Shown: piece by piece, positions 1 to 7,952 of the stretch
Position numbering within the stretch: the first letter of the stretch is position 1
Layout of the letters: the number at the start of each line of letters is the position of its first letter
Assembly (NCBI RefSeq): GCF_019357415.1
Contig: NZ_CP048410.1
Span: forward strand, 3,064,501-3,128,500
Source of the DNA: Gramella sp. MT6
GTDB taxonomy: Bacteria > Bacteroidota > Bacteroidia > Flavobacteriales > Flavobacteriaceae
DNA length: 64,000 nt
Direction of reading: 5' to 3'
Translations under genes and position numbers: made by a program
Notes under the pieces: generated by a model
Database searches by the model: none
Seen by the model: the letters and a program-made list of their open reading frames with translations, nothing else
What the model was told of the DNA's origin: nothing

Positions 1-182
1 TGCGGATCCTGCCGTACAAAATTATAATTGGTAATGCCCGGTGCTAGTGGATCGCCGGTACCTGAGCCTTGCCCAAAATCTTCATGAAATATTGGATCCC
101 CCTTACTGCCACTGCAAAAGCCAAGCTGAGAATACCCGACAATTGAAGTAAAAAACATTAATAGGGATAATAGTATTTTCAT
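1..182 (-). CDS. Secreted protein, N-terminal fragment (runs off the window)
   Basis: The reading frame starts at an ATG at 182 and is open to the window edge, giving about 60 residues. The first 19 or so form a clear signal peptide (MKILLSLLMFFTSIVGYSQ, cleavage likely after YSQ). Next comes a Cys-containing segment and an FHEDFGQGSG stretch. Mature N-termini of this kind (short Cys segment, then a F-x-E-x-FG-x-G motif) are common in large flavobacterial surface proteins that carry C-terminal type IX secretion sorting domains. That role is inference, because the rest is missing. The stop of the DUF6155 gene at 191 is only 8 bases upstream, so it could be the last gene of the minus-strand run that begins with the FUSC gene. 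Confidence 0.6.
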   Translation of the reverse strand, partial: MKILLSLLMFFTSIVGYSQLGFCSGSKGDPIFHEDFGQGSGTGDPLAPGITNYNFVRQDP

Positions 183-190
183 GGTTTGTA

Positions 191-703
191 TTATAGAAAC
201 CGGTCTTTCAATTGTTCAAATTGATAGGAATTCACCCATTTCTGTCTTTCAGCCTCGTTTCCTATTTCATGAATCCTTTTCATGAATTCGCTGGAGATGC
301 CTTTATCTATTACAAAATTCACCGCCTGGTCATAAGATTTCAGCATGCTTTTTTGAAAAGCTTCTGTAACGTTGTCTTTATCTCTGGAGTAGGTTTGAGC
401 AACTTCGATATTATAGAACATTACATCTGCCAGGGCATGAGCCTCCATTTCCAGTTTCAAAAAGTGTTTAATTAGCTTATGTGCAACAGATCTTCGGGTT
501 TTTGGTCTTCGGTTATTTGGCGGAAAATATTCCTTCGAGATCTTAAACTTAGCTTCCCTAACCAGCTTTTCTTCATTAGGATTGAAGACAAAATTGTAAA
601 ACACTTTTACATCCTCAAATCTGGTATACAGATCCATGATCTGTTCTTCAAGGTCTTCTTTATCCAGAGATTTTATATATTTCTTAAAAGCGCGTTTACT
701 CAT
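191..703 (-). CDS. DUF6155 family protein
   Basis: This 170-residue soluble protein has no signal peptide or membrane segment. It is rich in charged helices. The N-terminus (MSKRAFKKYIKSLDKEDLEEQI), the FNPNEEKL motif and the KISKEYFPPNNRRPKTRRS stretch match my memory of the uncharacterised DUF6155 family of Bacteroidota. Its ATG directly follows the TAA stop of the FUSC-type gene, so the two are very probably co-transcribed and translationally coupled. The function is unknown. The fold is probably all-helical, judging from the sequence. Confidence 0.7.
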   Translation of the reverse strand: MSKRAFKKYIKSLDKEDLEEQIMDLYTRFEDVKVFYNFVFNPNEEKLVREAKFKISKEYFPPNNRRPKTRRSVAHKLIKHFLKLEMEAHALADVMFYNIEVAQTYSRDKDNVTEAFQKSMLKSYDQAVNFVIDKGISSEFMKRIHEIGNEAERQKWVNSYQFEQLKDRFL

Positions 704-2947
704 TTACTCCTTTTTTAGCTTTTCGATATTCACCTGCAGTTTTTCTGATATATCCAGCAACCATTCTAATTGGCCTGTCACCAAATGAGCTTCCTGTAAT
801 TTGAACCGCATTTTTTCATCGATCATTTCCTTTCCAGCCTCTATCTCCAGATCTCTTTGCTCTGCAAGTTTATCGAATTTTTGCTGAAGTGATTTACCAG
901 CATTAGAGATTTCAAGTTCTTCCTTTTTTATCAATTCCTTATCCTCGAGAAAGTTCACGCAATTCTTAAGATTTACAGTGATCGCCCTGGTATAGGTTTC
1001 AAAATCTTCTGAAGCACTGGTAGTGGGATGCGTCCTGATGTAGGTCCCCATGGAAGCCACAGCGGATAAAAAGGTGTGGTTTAAACCAACGATCTCATAA
1101 ATAAGTCCTACCTGTTTTTGTCTGGATTTAGGTTCCTGGGTCATACGTTGAAATGCACCACTAAGAGCTCCCATGTCCAGGAAAGCCTTTTTTCTGGATA
1201 ATTTGTAGGAAATTGGTAGCGACTTCTTCTCATGATAATACTTATCTATTTCCTGTAGATATTCGAGATTAGCTTTAATAGAGGTAGCAATGACATTGTT
1301 TAAATTTTGTGACTCCCACTTTGGCCATAATAACAGGTTTCCAAAAGCTGCCAGCCCTGCCCCTATTAAAGTATCTACGATCCTAAATTGAATTACATTC
1401 AGCACTTCTGGTTGCAATAGAGCGTAGATAAAAATTATACTTAAGGTTATAAAGATCGCGGCGGTAGTATAATTTCTCTGGATCAGGGAAAAAGCAAGGG
1501 TTAGAGATAATATTCCCAGAATGGCATAAACTGTAGTATTCTGTGTAAGAAATACAATAGCAATTGCGATCGCGCCCCCAATTAAGGTTCCCATGATACG
1601 TTTCCTGGTTCGTTGTTTTGTGAGTCCGTAATTTGGACGCATGATCACTACAACCGTAAGAAGAATCCAATAAGAATTTTGCACCGAAAAATAGGTGCCT
1701 ATTAAATAACCAGCCATTACCACTAGGGCAAGCCTAAGAGAATGTCTGAAGATCGCCGAATCAAAATTTAAATTGGTCGTTAAGGTTTTAAAACTGTATT
1801 CCTGTTGTGTTAGGAATTTTGAAAATTCCTTTTCTTTTACGAACAGTTTTCTTTTTCCTTCCAGGTTCCTTAGGATCCTGTCTATATTATTTATTTTTTG
1901 AGCTTGTTTAGACTGGTAATCAAAAAGATTACGCAACATGAGCATCTCTTCCCTGTTCTGACCAATGTCTATTTTTCTTCTGAAATTATTCAGAACATCT
2001 TCCACATTAGCCAATGCTTCAGGAATTTTATTCTTTGGCAGTTTGGAATTCTTAAGCATGGCAAGAGCAATAGCTTCTAACTGGGTAGCCATTTTTAAAC
2101 TGAAATCAGCAAAAACTTTTAATTCCGGCGAATTCTTTTCAAAAGACTTTTGCATGTTCTTATAATCGATAGGATTAGCCATTGCCAATTCCAGCATATC
2201 CACCAGGTCTATAAAAATAAGTAGTCGCTTCCTGGCGTAACCTGAACTACCGGAAGATTGCCTGGAACTTATAAGTATTTCACGAAGACTTTCATGATGC
2301 TCATTCAATTCACTCTGACTCTGAAAAAGCTTTTTCTGTATCTCCTTTTCGTCGGAATCTGGTTTGAATAATTCTACTCTTAACCTTAGATAGTCTGCGG
2401 TCAATTCCATCGTTTCAGCGATCAACTGCTCGGTAGCTCTTTCCGGCTTTATCAAGTACCACGAGATACTTACCAAAAGATACCAGATTCCACCAGCACC
2501 AACAAGAAGTGATTTTTGCCAGATCTCTATTCCGGAGGAAATATTGGCGAAACTTAGAACCACGGCAAGTAAACCTGAAAATGTTACAAGCGATGCTCTA
2601 AATCCATAGACTGATAGGTATGAAATGGAAAACATCATTACCGCAAGCATGGGGATAATTGCCCATAGAAATTTAGCAGAATATCCTGCGATACAGAAGG
2701 AAAGAGCACCCAGCAATGCAGCTGCCAGTATCCCATATACCTTATGTTTAAAACTTCCCGGCACGTCACTGGGAGAAGACAATAAACACCCCATAGCCAG
2801 ACTTACCCCAATTTCCAGGTTCCCAAGATTTGAAAATATTGCAATAGGAACAACAATAGCAATCGTGAGTACAATAGCTTTTGAAAAGTCGGTGCTTCTC
2901 AGGAACTTTATAAAATCATTCTGATATTTCTTAAATTTTCCGGTCAC
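704..2947 (-). CDS. FUSC/YccS-type inner-membrane protein
   Basis: This 747-residue integral membrane protein has the duplicated architecture of the YccS/YhfK/FUSC (fusaric acid resistance-like) family. A first hydrophobic block spans residues 24-166, a helical cytoplasmic linker about 170-400, and a second block about 402-543, followed by a helical C-terminal domain of about 200 residues. The second block opens with the family signature QNSYWILLTVVVIMRPNYG, followed by a basic TKQRTRKR loop and a glycine-rich helix. The start is GTG at 2947; the next in-frame Met is near residue 52, inside the first hydrophobic block. Relatives are linked to aromatic acid efflux or envelope stress, but no substrate can be read here. 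It is the first gene of the run ending at the window start. Confidence 0.85.
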   Translation of the reverse strand: MTGKFKKYQNDFIKFLRSTDFSKAIVLTIAIVVPIAIFSNLGNLEIGVSLAMGCLLSSPSDVPGSFKHKVYGILAAALLGALSFCIAGYSAKFLWAIIPMLAVMMFSISYLSVYGFRASLVTFSGLLAVVLSFANISSGIEIWQKSLLVGAGGIWYLLVSISWYLIKPERATEQLIAETMELTADYLRLRVELFKPDSDEKEIQKKLFQSQSELNEHHESLREILISSRQSSGSSGYARKRLLIFIDLVDMLELAMANPIDYKNMQKSFEKNSPELKVFADFSLKMATQLEAIALAMLKNSKLPKNKIPEALANVEDVLNNFRRKIDIGQNREEMLMLRNLFDYQSKQAQKINNIDRILRNLEGKRKLFVKEKEFSKFLTQQEYSFKTLTTNLNFDSAIFRHSLRLALVVMAGYLIGTYFSVQNSYWILLTVVVIMRPNYGLTKQRTRKRIMGTLIGGAIAIAIVFLTQNTTVYAILGILSLTLAFSLIQRNYTTAAIFITLSIIFIYALLQPEVLNVIQFRIVDTLIGAGLAAFGNLLLWPKWESQNLNNVIATSIKANLEYLQEIDKYYHEKKSLPISYKLSRKKAFLDMGALSGAFQRMTQEPKSRQKQVGLIYEIVGLNHTFLSAVASMGTYIRTHPTTSASEDFETYTRAITVNLKNCVNFLEDKELIKKEELEISNAGKSLQQKFDKLAEQRDLEIEAGKEMIDEKMRFKLQEAHLVTGQLEWLLDISEKLQVNIEKLKKE

Positions 2948-3090
2948 TAATAATTTGCTTTCAGGTTTTGAAAATAAAGCTTTAAGTGCAAATTAAGCTT
3001 GCTTTAGTTCGATTATCGGAATTTTAGTAAAGTTTATTCATTCAAAATTTATTTCTCAACTCTGATATAATGAAGTACCATTTGATCTAA

Positions 3091-3122
3091 AAAATAAAAA
3101 AGGCCCGGTAAACCGGACCTTT
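3091..3122 (-). terminator. Rho-independent terminator after the first SDR gene
   Basis: The arms AGGCCCGG (3101-3108) and CCGGACCT (3113-3120) form a stem with one mismatch and a TAAA loop. On the minus strand the stem is followed by a T-rich run (3091-3100). It sits 23 bases after the stop of the 3145-3894 gene. Confidence 0.85.
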
Positions 3123-3144
3123 CAGAATTATAAGAAATTGATGC

Positions 3145-3894
3145 TTATTGTGCCTGTTCTGTTGGCATGATATAAACATCATTGATGTTTGCTCTTTTCG
3201 GCTGAGACAGTGAATAAAAAATTGCCTCTGCTATATCTTCAGATTCCAAAGGAGTCATTTCCTTGAAATTAGACAAAAGATCATCTTTAATTTCGTCATC
3301 GGTAATTGTTTCAGTAAGCGCTGTATCTACAAAACCGGGTTCTATAGAGGTTACATTAATGTTATAATTTGGCGCCAGTTCCTGTCTTAAGCCTTCAGAA
3401 AACATTCTTACTGCAGACTTGGTAGCACAGTAAACTGCTCCACCAGGATAGATCTTTCTCCCGGCGCTGGAAGAAATATTGATAATATTACCACTCTTTT
3501 GTTCAAGCATAGTTGGTAGGACTGCAGCCACACCGTTTAGAACACCTTTAATATTCACATCTACCATCTTATCCCATTCATCTGTATGTAAATTCTTAAC
3601 ATAGGACAAAGGCATAAGTCCCGCATTATTTATTAGTCCATCAATACTACCAAAAGCTTCTTTAGTCTTTTCAACCACCTTTTTCAGGTCATCTTTTTTG
3701 GTGACATCTGCAGGAACAACAATAGCTTTTCCAGATTTTTCTTCCTCGATCTTAGATTTAAGTTTATTGAGCTTATCCTCACTTCTGGCGGTAAGCACAA
3801 CGTTCATTCCTTCTTTGGCGAGTTTTATCGCAGTTGCTTCACCAATCCCGCTGGAAGCTCCTGTAATTATTACTGTTTTTCCTTTGATACTCAT
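3145..3894 (-). CDS. Short-chain dehydrogenase/reductase (classical SDR)
   Basis: This 249-residue NAD(P)-dependent oxidoreductase of the classical SDR family is similar in type to YdfG/serine dehydrogenase-like enzymes. Visible motifs are the nucleotide-binding TGASSGIG (11-18), an Arg at 37 after the second strand that suggests NADPH preference, ADV at 62-64, NNAG at 89-92, catalytic Asn114, Ser142, Tyr155 and Lys159 (YCATK). The length is normal for the family. The substrate cannot be predicted from sequence. It lies just downstream of a second, divergent-in-sequence SDR gene on the same strand, but each has its own terminator, so they are probably separate transcripts. Confidence 0.92.
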   Translation of the reverse strand: MSIKGKTVIITGASSGIGEATAIKLAKEGMNVVLTARSEDKLNKLKSKIEEEKSGKAIVVPADVTKKDDLKKVVEKTKEAFGSIDGLINNAGLMPLSYVKNLHTDEWDKMVDVNIKGVLNGVAAVLPTMLEQKSGNIINISSSAGRKIYPGGAVYCATKSAVRMFSEGLRQELAPNYNINVTSIEPGFVDTALTETITDDEIKDDLLSNFKEMTPLESEDIAEAIFYSLSQPKRANINDVYIMPTEQAQ

Positions 3895-4025
3895 AACAAT
3901 TTTATTTTTGATTTAGCTCTAAAATACTCCAATTACCCCTAAAAAACTGAGCTATTACAGGCTTTGTAATGAATTTAACCCTTATCGGGAAGAGCTGTTA
4001 ATTTTTTAATCTTTGATTAAAACAA

Positions 4026-4056
4026 AAAAGGCCAGATCTATAAAATCCAGCCTTTT
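4026..4056 (-). terminator. Rho-independent terminator after the second SDR gene
   Basis: AAAAGGC at 4026-4032 pairs with GCCTTTT at 4050-4056. An imperfect inner stem lies between them, and an A-rich run at 4019-4027 reads as T-run on the minus strand. It lies 18 bases after the stop of the gene starting at 4784. Confidence 0.7.
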
Positions 4057-4073
4057 CAGATTTAATGAAAAAT

Positions 4074-4784
4074 TTACTTTTTAGGAGGTTTTGAAGGTCG
4101 AACTTCAATCTTACTTGGAAGCGTCCTGGGATTCATTTTTAAAAGGTCTCCAACCAATTCGCCAATATCTTCGATCTGAATTTTCCATGCATCTTCCTCA
4201 GAAGGTTCATGATCATTGAAATATGTTGCGACAGAACCAGGCATAATGGTACTTACTTTTACTCCTTTATCCCTTAGATCCAGCATTATCGCTTGCGTGA
4301 ATCCAGTAACACCAAATTTACTCGCGTTATAAGCTGCACCACCTGCGAAGAAATTAGTTCCTGCAAGACTGGAAATAGTTATAATATAACCTTCAGATTT
4401 CTTAAGGGCATCAACACATGCTTTTACGCTATAGAAAACACCAGTAAGGTTCGTATCAATGGTATCTTTCCATTCATCTACGGTAAGGTCTTCTACAGAA
4501 CCAAAATTACCAATCCCCGCGTTAGCTACCAGTACATCCAGTTGACCCCATTTGTCCAATAATTGCTGAACAGCCTTTTTCTGACTTTCAAAATCTCGAA
4601 CGTCAGCTTCAAGGCCAATGATCTCTCCCTCAGCTGCTAATTTTTCGGCCGCCTTTTCAGCAGCAGATAGAGATCTGCTAGTAACAGCGACCTTATAACC
4701 CATTTGTAAAAGAGTTTTGGCTACGCCATATCCTATACCTTTACTTCCGCCGGTTACCAGCGCTGTTTTATTTTCTTTACTCAT
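4074..4784 (-). CDS. Short-chain dehydrogenase/reductase (classical SDR)
   Basis: This 236-residue SDR oxidoreductase carries TGGSKGIG at 11-18, an Arg37 in the TSRS loop typical of NADPH users, DV at 61-62, NAGIG at 88-92, Asn112, Ser139, Tyr152 and Lys156 (YNASK). The C-terminus ends in a basic, proline-rich tail (about residues 220-236) after a PSKIEVRPS segment. This resembles 3-ketoacyl-ACP reductase-like or sepiapterin-reductase-like SDRs, but the substrate is not clear. It is about as long as its downstream neighbour but only distantly similar, so a recent tandem duplication is unlikely. Confidence 0.92.
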   Translation of the reverse strand: MSKENKTALVTGGSKGIGYGVAKTLLQMGYKVAVTSRSLSAAEKAAEKLAAEGEIIGLEADVRDFESQKKAVQQLLDKWGQLDVLVANAGIGNFGSVEDLTVDEWKDTIDTNLTGVFYSVKACVDALKKSEGYIITISSLAGTNFFAGGAAYNASKFGVTGFTQAIMLDLRDKGVKVSTIMPGSVATYFNDHEPSEEDAWKIQIEDIGELVGDLLKMNPRTLPSKIEVRPSKPPKK

Positions 4785-4920
4785 AATATTTTATTTTGCG
4801 ATTTAAAGCTACTAAAGACGTGTATCTCTCTAAAATTTAAAGCTCTAAGATTGTGTTAATTTTAAAGGTTAAATACTTGATAAAACCTCTAAAAAGACTT
4901 TTATAGAAACGTAAAAAAAC

Positions 4921-4928
4921 TAACTTTG
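4921..4928 (+). promoter_or_regulatory. Candidate Bacteroidota -7 promoter box (TAACTTTG)
   Basis: The box fits TAnnTTTG and lies about 73 bases upstream of the start of the acidic protein gene. No clear -33 TTG is seen at the expected distance; TTT at 4899-4901 is the nearest. Confidence 0.5.
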
Positions 4929-5001
4929 TCATCGGAAAAATTCTACCGGTTTGGAATTGAATTTTCGCTAAGTCAATACTAACTTAATTTAAAGAGACAC
5001 C

Positions 5002-5403
5002 TTGGAAAATATCAAAGCTCAGAAATTACTCAATAAAATTCAGCGCGATTTAATGCGTAATGGAATTATCACAAATACAATTGTTGAAGACCTTAAGGAA
5101 TTAAGGAAATTTGTGGTTGAAGAGAATATTCCTTTGCTTGCCAAGGTTACCAGGTTAACTTACGAACATATTGGTGAACACGAAGATTTCTTAATTGCCA
5201 TACCAGATGACGAACCTATAGAAGCAGGTGAAGATGTAGAAGAAGCTGAAGAGACCGAGATTGCAGAAAACGAGCCAATAACCGGTCAGGAAAGTTTAGA
5301 ATATATGCTTTCTCTAATGGCAGAGCATGATAATAAGGTGAACGAACTGGAACTTCGCGAGTATGTAAATGCTTTAAAAGAGCACGCCGGGGAGGACTAT
5401 TAA
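5002..5403 (+). CDS. Conserved flavobacterial acidic protein of unknown function
   Basis: The protein has 133 residues, is soluble and has no signal peptide. The N-terminal half (1-68) is helical and of mixed charge. Residues 69-92 form a very acidic linker (EPIEAGEDVEEAEETEIAE), and a short helix pair closes the protein. I recognise it as a protein widely conserved in Flavobacteriia without an assigned function. The start is a TTG: homologues as I remember them begin with the same MENIKAQKLL-like segment, and the first in-frame ATG (5053) would cut into the conserved first helix. The acidic linker suggests a partner-binding or mimicry role, which is inference. Confidence 0.7.
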   Translation: MENIKAQKLLNKIQRDLMRNGIITNTIVEDLKELRKFVVEENIPLLAKVTRLTYEHIGEHEDFLIAIPDDEPIEAGEDVEEAEETEIAENEPITGQESLEYMLSLMAEHDNKVNELELREYVNALKEHAGEDY

Positions 5404-5483
5404 TATCCATTATTTTATTTCTGCATATCCCACTACTTCAGTTGAAGAATTTCTAAAAATTGCTATAACTAGAAAGGAAATTA

Positions 5484-6101
5484 ATGAAAGAAAAAGCGAA
5501 ATCTAAGAAGAAGTCGCGGATACGTTTATTGCATCAATATTACAATTATACTGGTTTTTATTCCTTTGTTTGGAATAGTCTTAAAAAAGCAGTTTTACCA
5601 ATTGTACTTTTTGTTGGTGCTTTATGGGCTATAGATCACTATCTACTGGATATTGAAGATATGCTTGTGACTATAACTGAGACTTATGCTCCTTTCGAAG
5701 TTCTGTCGATTTTCTTTTTATCTGAATCTCTTTTAGGTCTTGTACCCCCAGAACTTTTTATAGCTTGGGCCGGTAAGTCAGGTAGTCCTTTCTTATTCTT
5801 ATCCCTGCTCGCCACGGCATCTTATTTAGGAGGGATCGTTTCTTACTTTATTGGAGTTGGGATCACAAAAATTCCAGCTGTGCATGAAGCTATGGAACTC
5901 AAAATGGCTAAACATATCAAGAACACACGTAAATGGGGAGGATTTTTAATTATAGTTGGTGCTCTGCTACCCATACCTTTTGCAATGACGAGTATCGCTG
6001 CCGGGATCATCAGATTTCCTTTTTCGAGTTATCTAATTTTTGGTCTACTAAGGTTCGCCAGATTCTACCTATACGCTCTGGTCATTTTTGAAATGGTTTA
6101 A
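5484..6101 (+). CDS. DedA/VTT-like small integral membrane protein
   Basis: This 205-residue membrane protein has a basic cytoplasmic N-terminus (residues 1-22) and then about five hydrophobic segments, at roughly 35-54, 70-95, 101-124, 150-172 and 176-200. The segment ESLLGLVPPELFIAWAG resembles the re-entrant E-x-x-x-x-x-x-P-x-E part of VTT (DedA/SNARE-associated) proteins. LPIPFAMTSIAAG plus the Arg in LLRFARFY resembles their second re-entrant loop. Relatives help lipid carrier flipping or membrane homeostasis, so an envelope role is plausible. A good ribosome site (AGAAAGGA) lies 9 bases upstream of the ATG. Confidence 0.65.
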   Translation: MKEKAKSKKKSRIRLLHQYYNYTGFYSFVWNSLKKAVLPIVLFVGALWAIDHYLLDIEDMLVTITETYAPFEVLSIFFLSESLLGLVPPELFIAWAGKSGSPFLFLSLLATASYLGGIVSYFIGVGITKIPAVHEAMELKMAKHIKNTRKWGGFLIIVGALLPIPFAMTSIAAGIIRFPFSSYLIFGLLRFARFYLYALVIFEMV

Positions 6102-6241
6102 CGCTTTCCTTATAATTAATCTAAACTTTTCCTAACGCCTCAGGATATAACCTGACTTAATTTTACCTTGGTCGAAACACTGGTTAAGAGCTATTTATCG
6201 CTCATAGCAGTGATCTATTTAACCAATAAAAAAATCAGGAT

Positions 6242-6400
6242 ATGTCTTTATTAACGATCATTTTAAACATTTTACTACCACCATTAGCTGTATTTATGAA
6301 GCACGGTCTAGGGGTAACTTTTCTAATAAGTTTGCTTTTAACCGCTCTTGGATGGATACCGGGCGTTATTCACGCTTTTCTTGTAAATGGTACCAGGTAA
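6242..6400 (+). CDS. YqaE/Pmp3 family small membrane protein
   Basis: A 52-residue protein is encoded by an ATG-to-TAA frame. It starts MSLLTIILNILLPPLAVFMKHG, followed by a second hydrophobic helix and GWIPGVIHAFLV. The two-helix layout, the double proline in the first helix, the charged KHG turn and the W-x-P-G-x-x-H-A motif are diagnostic of the Pmp3/YqaE (UPF0057) family. These proteolipids respond to salt, membrane potential or stress in yeast, plants and E. coli. It is a single-gene unit closed by the terminator at 6418-6449. Confidence 0.92.
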   Translation: MSLLTIILNILLPPLAVFMKHGLGVTFLISLLLTALGWIPGVIHAFLVNGTR

Positions 6401-6417
6401 AATTTTCATATTTAAAG

Positions 6418-6449
6418 AAAAAAGACCGGCAAATTGCCGGTCTTTTTTT
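6418..6449. terminator. Bidirectional terminator between yqaE-like gene and galE
   Basis: A 12-bp perfect stem (6421-6432 with 6434-6445, core GACCGGC/GCCGGTC) has an A-run on its left and a T-run on its right. It can therefore stop both the plus-strand YqaE transcript and the minus-strand galE transcript. Confidence 0.9.
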
Positions 6450-6474
6450 ATAGTAGATAGTTATCTTTAAATAA

Positions 6475-7521
6475 CTAGTTTTCTTCTTTTTCTTCCCTTT
6501 CCTGAACAACTTTTTGCCATTTCCAGGCACTTTCCAGTGCATCGTCTAGAGACCTGTTCGCTTTCCAGCCCAGATCTTCATTGGCTTTAGTGGTATCTGC
6601 ATAGGCAGCGATAACATCACCTTCCCTCCTACCAACTATTTTGTAAGGTAAATTTTCACGGGAGACCTTTTCAAAGGATTTTATAACCTCAAGGACCGAA
6701 TTACCTTGGCCTGTCCCTAAATTAAATACCTCATAATTACTCTTTTCGTTATTTTCGATTAGCCTGTTCAAAGCCTTTACATGTGCTTCGGCAAGATCCA
6801 TTACATGAATATAATCGCGAATCGCTGTACCATCTTCTGTAGGATAATCATCCCCAAAAACAGAAAGCTCCTCTCTTTTACCTATAGCCGTTTGGGTAAT
6901 AAATGGAATTAAGTTCTGCGGAGTACCAATTGGTAATTCACCTATTTCAGCTGTAGGATGCGCTCCTATAGGATTAAAATACCTAAGCGCGATGGCTTTA
7001 AAATCTACATTTGTTTTACAGGTATCCTGAATGATCTCTTCGCCTATTTGCTTGGTATTCCCATAAGGAGATTCTGCCTTTTTAACCGGTGCATTCTCTG
7101 TAATGGGCAACTCATCTGCCTGCCCATAAACAGTGCATGAAGAACTAAAAATAAATCTGGAACTTGGCTTTTTATTCAGTTCCTGTAATAGGTAAACCAG
7201 CGTAGAGATGTTATTCTCATAATATAATAAAGGATTCATTACACTTTCTCCAACAGCCTTTGAAGCCGCAAAATGGATCACATCTTCAATATCATGATAT
7301 TGCTCGAAAAAATCCTTAACCGCAGTTTTATCTCTTAGATCTATATTTTCAAATTCTGGCGTTTTTCCAGTGATCTGGGTTATTCCTCCAAGTACATCTA
7401 TAGAAGAATTAGAAAGATTATCAATGATCACTACCTCATGTCCTTCCTTTTGAAGGGCAACTACCGTATGAGAGCCTATAAAACCAAGACCTCCGGTAAC
7501 CAATACTCTTTTAGAACTCAT
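6475..7521 (-). CDS. galE: UDP-glucose 4-epimerase
   Basis: This 348-residue extended SDR interconverts UDP-glucose and UDP-galactose (Leloir pathway, surface polysaccharide precursors) in the cytoplasm. The NAD-binding TGGLGFIGSH is at 9-18, ENIDLRD at 58-64, HFAASKAVGES at 83-93, the catalytic SSSCTVYG with Ser128, and Tyr153/Lys157 in SPYGNTK. The conserved ALRYFNPIGAHP and GTAIRDYIHVMDLAEAH segments are characteristic of GalE rather than other epimerases. Length and ends agree with the family. It is a stand-alone gene facing yqaE, sharing its terminator. Confidence 0.96.
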   Translation of the reverse strand: MSSKRVLVTGGLGFIGSHTVVALQKEGHEVVIIDNLSNSSIDVLGGITQITGKTPEFENIDLRDKTAVKDFFEQYHDIEDVIHFAASKAVGESVMNPLLYYENNISTLVYLLQELNKKPSSRFIFSSSCTVYGQADELPITENAPVKKAESPYGNTKQIGEEIIQDTCKTNVDFKAIALRYFNPIGAHPTAEIGELPIGTPQNLIPFITQTAIGKREELSVFGDDYPTEDGTAIRDYIHVMDLAEAHVKALNRLIENNEKSNYEVFNLGTGQGNSVLEVIKSFEKVSRENLPYKIVGRREGDVIAAYADTTKANEDLGWKANRSLDDALESAWKWQKVVQEREEKEEN

Positions 7522-7635
7522 AATTTAATTTTACGTTCGCAAATTAATAAAAATGAGCTCATGAGAATCGGGAATTATATTAAAAACCTCCTAAAGGTTG
7601 GTTTATCTTCCCAATGCCATGTCTAACTAATCATT

Positions 7636-7643
7636 TATCTTTG
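7636..7643 (+). promoter_or_regulatory. Candidate -7 promoter box (TATCTTTG) for the DUF3817-MscS run
   Basis: The box matches TAnnTTTG and lies 21 bases upstream of the ATG at 7665, which would give a short leader. No convincing -33 TTG is seen. Confidence 0.6.
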
Positions 7644-7664
7644 CCTAAGTTTTAAATATTTCTT

Positions 7665-7949
7665 ATGTCACTGGAAAAACAAGTCAGGCTTTTTAAATGG
7701 ATCAGTATTCTGGAAGGAATCTCATTTTTATTGCTATTATTTATTGCAATGCCTTTAAAATATATTTTTGAAATGCCCCAGATGGTACAGCAGGTAGGCA
7801 TGGCGCATGGCATTCTTTTTATGGCCTATGTGCTTGGCGGTATTCTACTTATTAAACCAATGAACTGGAGCCTGACCCAAATAGGCATTATTCTGGGCTG
7901 TTCTGTTCTTCCTTTTGGTCCTTTTTATGTAGAAAAGAAATATCTTTAA
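7665..7949 (+). CDS. DUF3817 family membrane protein
   Basis: This 94-residue protein has three hydrophobic helices (about 10-30, 43-65 and 70-88). The pattern VRLFKWISILEGISFLLLLFIAMPLKY, then GMAHGILFMAYVL, then LGCSVLPFGPFYVEKK matches the DUF3817 family. These are small integral membrane proteins, some annotated YdzA-like. No activity is known. The stop at 7949 is 3 bases before the ATG of the MscS gene, so the two are co-transcribed. Confidence 0.85.
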   Translation: MSLEKQVRLFKWISILEGISFLLLLFIAMPLKYIFEMPQMVQQVGMAHGILFMAYVLGGILLIKPMNWSLTQIGIILGCSVLPFGPFYVEKKYL

Positions 7950-7952
7950 TTC

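Noticed and set aside
3145..4784. Recent tandem duplication of SDR genes
   Set aside because: The two proteins share only family motifs, differ through most of their length and have separate terminators.
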